Source of the DNA: Avena insularis
Taxonomy: Eukaryota > Streptophyta > Magnoliopsida > Poales > Poaceae
Direction: 5' to 3'
Assembly (NCBI GenBank): GCA_023614405.1
Contig: CM042685.1
Location: forward strand, 233,657,661 to 233,721,660
Length of the DNA: 64,000 nt
Part shown: positions 57,358 through 64,000 of the stretch, piece after piece
How the letters are laid out: every line of letters begins with the position of its first letter
Position numbering within the stretch: the stretch's first letter is position 1
Notes under the pieces: generated by a model
What the model was told of the DNA's origin: nothing
Databases searched by the model: none
The model's input: only the letters and a program-made list of their open reading frames with translations
Made by a program: the position numbers and the translations under genes

Positions 57358-59244
57358 TGTTGGAGATATGCCCTAGAGGTAATAATAAATGTAGTTATTA
57401 TTATATATCTTTGTGTTTATGATAAATGTTTACATTCATGCTATAATAGTATTAACAAGGAAACCATTAATACTTGTGTGATTTGTAAACTTAATTTGAA
57501 GTCCCTAGTATGGCCTCTATACTTCACTAGCTTGTTGGTTGATTGATGATGTGGTTTCTTTGTCATGAACATTGAGATGTTATCAACAACAAGATCATAT
57601 CGTTAGGAGAATGATATGGTGGACATACTCCTATAGACAAGCGTAGCATAAAGATCAAGTCATTTCAATAGTTCAATTGCTATATGCTTTCTGATACATA
57701 GTGACCTAATTCCTTCGACCATGAGATCATGCATATTGCCTTTACTGGATGGATGCTTTGATGTCATCAAACACCACACCGTAACAGGGTGGCTATAAAA
57801 GTGGCATTGGGTGTTCGGAAAGTATTGGTTGAAACACATGGATCAAGAGTGGGATTTGTCCATCCACATGACGGATAGATATTCTCTGGGCCCTCTCGGT
57901 GAAATGTCATCCAATTAGCTTGCAAGCATGTGACTTGGTCACAAGGGATCACATATCACGGGAACGAGAAAAGAGTACTTATCAGTAACGAGGTTGAACT
58001 AGGTATGCAGAGATACCGACGATCATGACCTCGGATAAGTAACATATCGTGAGACAAAGGGAAATTGGTATCGTATGTAAGTGGTTCATTCGATCACAAA
58101 GTAATCGTAGAAATATGTGGGAGCCATATGAATTTCCAGATTCCTCTATTGGTTATTGTTCGGAGAAGTGTCTCGATCATGTCCGCATAATTCACGAACC
58201 GTAGGGAGACACACTTAAGGATTCGACGTTGTTTGAGTAGTTATGGTATTATGAGAAAGAGACCGAATGTTGTTCGGAGTCTCGGATGGGATCCGGATAT
58301 CACGAGGTGATCCGGAATGGTCCGAGAATAAGATTCATATAAGGAAAGTCCCATTTGAGTTGGGGAATGGTTAGGTGTTTTCATCGGGGACATTCTAGAA
58401 GGTCGGAATGTCCCAGACCGGGGACGGGGTCCATGAATGTGTCATTGCAAGATGGAATGATTGCATCATGTACTAAGTGTTCTCGCTGTCCAAAATACAG
58501 GGTTTATTTAATTCCTACATTGGAAAAGTCAAACTGCCAGTTTTCGGTCAAGCGATTTTGGAGAAGGAGAAGTTGAAACCGACTTGGGGAGAGTCCTCCT
58601 CCCAAGCCGGCCAGCCCTAGGCGAGTTGGGGAGGACTCCTCCCTCCCTGGCGCCAGCCCTCCCACCTATAAAGGGAGGCAGGGCCTCCCCTCTAGAGACA
58701 CACAAGTTCCTATCCTCTAAACTAGAAACTAGACCTAGACCCCGGTTTAGAGCTGTTTCGGTTTAGAGCCTTCTAATTGGTTTTAGAGCCTTCTAATTGG
58801 TTTAGAGCCCTCTAATTGGTGTGTCTAATTACTAGACCACTAATAGCCTCTCTCATAAGCTCCACCATACTCGCACCGGCTTAAGTGAAGCCTGCAGGAT
58901 CTCCCTCTACCTCCCAGGTACCACGCCGTTGTCTTTGCCGGATTCGCGAGGAGAGTGCTACAACCTCCGCTATCTGCTGGAACAAGGGAGAGGAAGGTCT
59001 TCGTCGAGTACCGAACGTGTGACCGACTGCGGGAGCGCTGGAACGCCGGAAGGATCGTCTACGCGATCTTGAGATCGGGAAGAGTACGACTACATCACCC
59101 ACGAGAATCCGCTCTCGTTAAACACTTTGGAATCTTGAGGGTGAGTTATTCCATCGACTCGTTGCTGCAATCTAGTAGATAGATCTTGGCTTGTTTGTTT
59201 GTATGCGATAGAAAATTTTGTTTTCCATGCTCTGAACCCCTACA
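57358..59244 (+). repeat. 5' LTR of the BARE1/Angela element (1887 bp)
   Basis: From TGTTGGAGATATG to CCCCTACA, followed by the PBS after one base. The length agrees with BARE1 (about 1.8 kb). It contains a TATA box (58667-58673) and a threefold 21 bp repeat (about 58757-58818). Frames inside the LTR (58584-58766, 58881-59182) are not genes. Confidence 0.93.
58667..58673 (+). promoter_or_regulatory. TATA box of the BARE1/Angela LTR
   Basis: TATAAAG in the context cctataaagggagg, about 580 bases before the LTR end. BARE1 LTRs carry TATA boxes that start the genomic transcript; this is the best match here. Confidence 0.6.
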
Positions 59245-59245
59245 G

Positions 59246-59257
59246 TGGTATCGAGCC
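59246..59257 (+). other. Primer binding site of the BARE1/Angela element (variant)
   Basis: tggtatcgagcc one base after the LTR. This is the iMet PBS with a base lost relative to TGGTATCAGAGCC. Confidence 0.8.
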
Positions 59258-60420
59258 GTGTCTATATGTAGATCTGTTGCAGAGTAGAACACAATGGTCA
59301 TTGTGGGCGTTGATGCTTTATTGTAGATTGCTTTTGTGTACTTTGCATCTTGCGGTATGTTGGGATGAAGCGGCCCGGGCTAACCTTACATGACATCGTT
59401 CATGAGACTTGCTCCACGCTTGACATGCAACTCGTTTTGCATAAGTGGCTTTGCGGGTGCCTGTTTCTCCTAGCATAGTAAAGATCCAATTTACAACGGG
59501 TAATCAACAATGCTAGTATCAATGTTGTGGTTCTTGTTCGTAGGTTAGAACGACACCTTTGGAAAGCCCCAAACCACGTAAAATATGCAAAGAAAGTAGA
59601 AGCGTCTAACTTTGTTTTGCAGGGTGTCTGATGATGTGATATGGCCATGATTGTGATTATATTTGATGTATGCAATGTTCCTTATTGTAAGTTGGCAACC
59701 GGCAGAGCCATATGGTTGTCTTTAATTTCATTAAGACCTGCGTGTCTATTCAAAGTCGTTGTAATAGTTGAAGCTGGTGGCCGACAACCAGGAAGGAGCA
59801 TCATTGACCGTGGTGCTATGCCGGTGATGATGGAGATCATGTTCGTGCTTGAAGATGGAGATCGGAAGCACAAAAGACGAAAGGCCATATCATATCACAC
59901 ATTATGAATTGCATGTGATGTTAATCCTTTATGCATCTTGTATTGCTTAGTAGACGACGGTAGCATTATAAGATGATCCCTCATGCACATAAATTTCAAG
60001 TTCTAAAGTGTTCACCCTTAGTATGCACCGTTGCCAAAGCTTGCGCTCAAGCACCACGTGATGATCGGGTGTCTTTGATTCCGGGTGAATACAACGTAAG
60101 CAAGCCAGATTTGCTTATGCGGAAGCTAAGGTTTGATCTTGACGAGCCTAGCATGTAAGACATGGCCTCAGGAACACGGATCGAAAGGTAAAGCATGAAT
60201 CATATAGTAGATATGATGAACATGATGATTGTTCGCCATTGAAACTATATCAACTCTCGTGATGATCGGTGTTGATGTAGTGGATTTGGTTATGTGATCA
60301 CTAAAACAATGTGAGGGATGTTGTTTTGAGTGGGAGTTCACCTAGTTTAATTTCATTAATTAATTTGAACTCAATTTGTCATAAACTTAGTCTAAACTAT
60401 TGCAAATATGTTGTAGATCA
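59258..60420 (+). other. BARE1/Angela leader (untranslated)
   Basis: About 1.16 kb between PBS and GAG, a long leader typical of BARE1-like elements, which carries packaging and dimerisation signals in that family. Short frames at 59400-60158 have no recognisable features. Confidence 0.6.
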
Positions 60421-61250
60421 ATGGCAGCCCCTACCATCAATTTTAATGCGTTCCTAGAGAAAGAAAAGTTGAAAAACAATGGAAGCAACTTCGCGGATTG
60501 GTTCCGCAATTTGAGGATTGTCCTCACAGCTGGTAATTTGACCTATGTGCTGGATGCACCGCTAGGTGACCCACTGCTTGATGCTACCGATGAAGTAAAG
60601 ACTGTTTACCTCGCTCGGAAGAATCAGTACTCCATAGTTCAGTGTGCTATCTTGTATGGTTTAGAATCAGAGCTTCAGAAAAGATTTGAAGAGTCAGATC
60701 CATATGATATTGTCGAGGATCTCAAATTAATCTTTGAGACTCATGCGGCAATTGAAAGTTATGAAGCTTCCGAAAAGTTCTTTAAGCGCAAGATGGAAGA
60801 GGTAGCTCGTCGGTGAGCATGTGCTTAAGATGTGCAGGCGCATAAATAAACTTCAAAGTTTGGGTATAGTGATTCCTAATACTTTGGGAGTTTACGCATC
60901 CTCCAATCACTACCACCAAGTTACAAGAACTTTGTGATGAACTACAACATGCGTAACATGAACAAAGAGTTGCGAACTATTTGCTATGTTGAAATCTGCG
61001 AAGTGGAGATCAAGAAAGAGCACCAAGTGTTGATGGTCAATAAGACCACCAAATTCAAGAAAGGCAAGTCTAAGCGAAGGACACTTCAAGAAGGGTGGTA
61101 AGAAAGTTACCACGCGACGAAGAAGACCAAGGCTGGACCTAAGCCTGGCCGAGTGCTTTTCCGCAAGGGAGAAGGTCCTTTGGAAGCGGAATTGCCCAAA
61201 GTACTTGGCAGATTTGAAGAACGGCAACATCAAGAAGAAAGGTATATCTG
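60421..61250 (+). pseudogene. gag: BARE1/Angela GAG
   Basis: GAG starts at ATG 60421 (MAAPTINFNAFLEKEKLKNN) and reads SNFADWFRNLRIVLTAG, LDAPLGDPLLDATDE and ESELQKRFEESDPYDIVEDL, the Ty1/copia GAG (UBN2-like) domain. The first frame stops at 60816 after MEEVARR; the protein continues in other frames (RRINKLQSLG, IVIPNTLGVYASS), so there are frameshifts near 60810 and 60910. A degraded zinc-knuckle region (WKRNCPKYLADLKNGNIKKK) is readable at about 61170-61240. GAG forms the particle and binds the RNA. Confidence 0.9.
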
Positions 61251-61700
61251 ATATACATGTTATTGATGTGTATCTCACTAGTACTGTAGTAGTGCCCGGG
61301 TATTTGATATCTTGGTTCGGTTGCTCATATTTGTAACTCGAAGCAGAGCTGCAGAATAAGCGGAAGCTAGTGAAGAACGAGGTGACGATGCGGCGGGTAA
61401 CGGATCAAAGGTTGATGTGATCGCGGTCGGCACGCTACCTCTTCATCTACCATCGGGATTAGTTTTATACTTAAATAATTGTTATTTGGTGCTGCGTTAA
61501 GCATGAACATTATATCGGGATCTTGTTTATTGCGAGACAGTTACTTGTTTAAATCCGAGAATAATGGTTGTTCGATTTATATGAGTAATGTGTTTTATGC
61601 ACATGCACCTTTGATAGATGGTCTATTCATATTGAATCTCGATAGTAGAAATACACATATTAATAACATTGAGGCTAAACGTTTGAAATCAGCGATAATT
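61251..61700 (+). pseudogene. pr: BARE1/Angela protease region, badly decayed
   Basis: The aspartic protease should start here, but no DTG active site is legible in any one frame. The tail of the domain and the pre-integrase segment are seen at 61487-61700 (LSMNIISGSCLLRDSYLFKS, FYAHAPLIDGLFILNLDS). Many small indels have scrambled 61250-61480. Confidence 0.6.
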
Positions 61701-62530
61701 TGACCTATATGTGGCAATTGTCGTCTTGGTCACATTGGAGTGAAGCGTATGAAGAAACTCCATTCGATGGACTTCTTGAATCACTTGATTTTGAATCACT
61801 TGAAAGATGCGAGGCATGTCGATGGGTAAAATGACTAAGACTCCATTTTACGGTATGATGGAGCGAGCTACGGACTTATTGGAAATCATACATACCGATG
61901 TGTGGCCCAATGAGTGTAGCATCGTGATGGTTATCGTTATGTTCTTACCTTCACGGATGACTTGAGTAGATATGGGTATATCTATTTCATGAAACATAAG
62001 TCCGAAACTTTGAGAAGTTTAAGGAGTTTCAAAGTGAGGTAGAGAATCAACGTAACAAGAAGATTAAATTTCTACGTTACGATCGTGGAGGTGAATATCT
62101 AAGTTACGAGTTTGGCGAGCATTTGAAGAAATGTGGAATACTTTCATGATTGACACCGCCGGAACACCACAGTAATGGTGTGTCGAACGTCGAATCGAAC
62201 TCTCTTAGATATGGTTCGTTCTATGATGTCTCTTACAGATTTACCACTATCATTTTGGGGTTATGCATTAGAAACAGCCGCATTCACTTTAAATAGGGCA
62301 CCGCCTAAATCCGCTGAAACGACACCGTATGAATTATGGTTTGGGAAGAAACCTAAATTGTCGTTCCTTAAAGTTTGGGGATCTGAAGCCTATGTAAAGA
62401 AGTTACAACGGACAAGCTTGAACCCAAAGCGGAAAAATGCGTCTTCATAGGATACAAGGAAACTATTGGGTATACCTTCTATCATAGATCCGAAGGCAAA
62501 ATCTTCGTTAAGAGTGGATCCTTTCTAGAG
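61701..62530 (+). pseudogene. int: BARE1/Angela integrase
   Basis: The zinc-binding end is readable as HIGVKRMKKLHSMDFL (about 61730). The core reads ERATDLLEIIHTDVWPNE (first catalytic Asp), TFTDDLSRYGYIYFMKHK and DRGGEYLSYEFGEHLKKCGI (second Asp). The part after the third acidic residue reads RTLLDMVRSMMSLTDLPLSF and FTLNRAPPKSAETTPYELWF at 62200-62345. Frameshifts occur near 61800, 61920, 62000 and 62180. When intact it inserts the cDNA. Confidence 0.88.
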
Positions 62531-62749
62531 AAGGAATTTCTCTCGAAAGAAGTGACTGGAAGGAAAGTAGAACTCGACGAGGTTATCGAACCTTCTCTCG
62601 AAATTGCGAGTAGCGCAGCACCGGAAGAAGTTCCTGTGGTGCTTGCACCAATAAGAGAGGAAGCTAATGATAGCGATCATGAAACTTCGGTTGAAGTTGC
62701 TCTGAGCCTCGGAGGTCAACGAGAACCCGTACCACTCCAGTTGGTATGA

Positions 62750-63966
62750 TTCCGTTATGAATGTCATGTTGGTGGACAACACCGATGACCCCGAGACATA
62801 TGAAGCGATGATGAGCCCTGATTCCAATAAATGGCAAGAAGCCATGAAATCCGAGATTGGATCCATGTACGAAAACCAAGTATGGACTTTGGTGGACTTA
62901 CCGGATGGCCGAAAGGCTGTCGAGAACAAATGGATTTTCAAGAAGAAAGCAGATCTTGATGGTAATGTTCGCATCTATAAAGCTCGACTTGTCGCAAAGG
63001 GTTTCGACAAATTCAAGGAGTTGACTACGATGAGACTTTCTCACGGTAGCGAAGCTAAAGTCTGTGAGGATTATGTTAGCAATCGCTGCATATTATGATT
63101 ATGAGATATGGCAGATGGATGTCAAAACAGCATTCCTCAATGGAGACATTGATGAAGAGTTGTATATGATACAACCCAAAGGTTTTGTCGATCCTAAAGA
63201 TGCTAACAAGGTATGCAAACTTCAACGGTCCATCTATGGATTGAAGCAAGCGTCGAAGTTGGAATCAACGTTTGATAAGGTAATCAAAGTTTTGGTTTTA
63301 TACAAACTTATGGAGAAGCTTGTATTTACAAGAAAGTGAGTGGGAGCTCAGAGCATTCTTAATACTGTATGTGGATGACATATTGTTGATTGGGAATGAT
63401 GTAGACCTTCTTAATAGTGTCAAAGAGTATTTGAATAATAGTTTTTCAATGAAGGATCTTGGCGAAGCTTACATATTAGGCATAAAGATTTATAGAGATA
63501 GATCGAAACGCCAAATATCATTGTCACAAAGTACATATTTGGACAAAGTTCTAAAGAGGTTTGGAATGGAAGATAGCAAGAAAGGGTTCTTGCCCATGTT
63601 GCCCAATATGACCTTGAGTAAAACTCAAAGTCCGACATCGGCAGAAGATAGAGAAAAGATGAGTAAGACTCCCTATGCCTCAGCCATAGGATCTCTAATA
63701 TATGCCATGCTATGTACTAGACCCGACATCGCATATGCTGTTAGTCTAACTAGCAGATATCAAAGTGATCCAGAGTGGATCATTGGACAATGATCAAAAA
63801 CATCCTTAAGTACTTGAGAAGAACTAAGGATATGGTTTTTTCTTATGGAGGTGATGAACAGCTCGTTGTTAATGGTTACACCGATGCTAGTTGGAACACC
63901 GATCCGGATGATTCTAAATCACAATCTGGATACGTATTTATTTTGAATGGTGCAGCAGTTAGCTAA
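62750..63966 (+). pseudogene. rt-rnh: BARE1/Angela reverse transcriptase and RNase H
   Basis: The RT starts with WQEAMKSEIGSMYENQVWTL and VENKWIFKKKADLDGNVRIY. It goes on with IWQMDVKTAFLNGDIDEELY (catalytic Asp), the catalytic pair in LYVDDILLIGNDVDLL, and DKVLKRFGMEDSKKGFLPML. RNase H begins at about 63870 with GYTDASWNTDPDDSKSQSGY. Frameshifts near 63040, 63270 and 63330, and a stop after GAAVS at 63964, break it. The segment 62525-62750 is the linker between IN and RT. The element continues beyond 64000. Confidence 0.92.
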
Positions 63967-64000
63967 AGATTTGCAAAGTACACACAGATCTGAATGTGGC

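Larger units (their letters stand above)
57358..64000 (+). mobile_element. BARE1/Angela-type Ty1/copia retrotransposon, truncated by window edge
   Basis: The 5' LTR begins TGTTGGAGATATGCCC, the recognised start of BARE1/Angela/WIS LTRs. The order LTR, PBS, GAG, IN, RT, RNase H on the + strand is that of Ty1/copia. The 5 bases before it, GTAAG, are the expected target duplication; the other copy lies outside the window. GAG and pol contain many frameshifts, so it is not active. Confidence 0.95.

Noticed and set aside
1..64000. tRNA or rRNA genes, CRISPR arrays, bacterial-type operons
   Set aside because: None seen; the content is that of a plant nuclear repeat region.

Overview
The window is a block of nested transposable elements from a large grass genome, almost certainly Triticeae (wheat, Aegilops, barley or rye). 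The reasons are a BARE1/Angela-type Copia LTR, Sabrina/Wham-type Athila LTRs, very long chromovirus LTRs, a CACTA element with the 'tcccggttgg' subterminal motif, and a Stowaway MITE. I recognise no host gene, rRNA, tRNA or CRISPR array. Nearly every coding region is a decayed transposon gene.

Layout, left to right. (1) 1-394: the 3' end of a + strand LTR. (2) 395-5710: the 5' side of a minus-strand chromovirus, with a truncated pre-gag ORF, a tRNA-iMet PBS and a 4.8 kb LTR. (3) 5711-5975 and 27281-35073: a second minus-strand chromovirus (LTR, PBS, two pre-gag ORFs, gag). It is split by (4) 5976-27280, a Ty3/gypsy element of the Tat lineage with intact LTRs and a CTCAA target duplication. 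That element carries gag, PR, RT, two RNase H domains and IN on the minus strand, plus an intron-bearing antisense gene on the + strand. (5) 16044-23597: a 7.5 kb LINE that landed inside the Tat protease and left a 17 bp duplication. (6) 30932-33220: a solo LTR with ACTAG duplications inside the chromovirus LTR. (7) 35074-45630: Athila-type elements arranged LTR-internal-LTR-internal-LTR. They include a gag fragment and an unrelated roughly 350-codon ORF where gag should be. (8) 45631-47955: repeat-poor intergenic DNA with a Stowaway MITE. (9) 47956-57357: a CACTA element carrying a Transposase_24/DUF8039-like/Ulp1-like gene, a separate 188-codon ORF, and several tandem arrays. (10) 57358-64000: a BARE1/Angela-type Copia element (5' LTR, GAG, IN, RT, RNase H) that runs off the window.

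Insertion order read from the junctions: an Athila gag was hit by chromovirus 1. Chromovirus 1 was then hit in its LTR by the solo-LTR parent, and in gag by both chromovirus 2 and the Tat element. The Tat element was hit by the LINE, and the CACTA array by the Copia element. Stop codons in the older elements are mostly explained by C-to-T or G-to-A transitions, as expected for methylated DNA. The points most worth a second look are the multi-exon antisense gene of the Tat element, the paired pre-gag ORFs of the chromovirus, the gag-replacing ORF of the short Athila element, and a CACTA-borne ORF whose upstream region resembles an E2F-type promoter.
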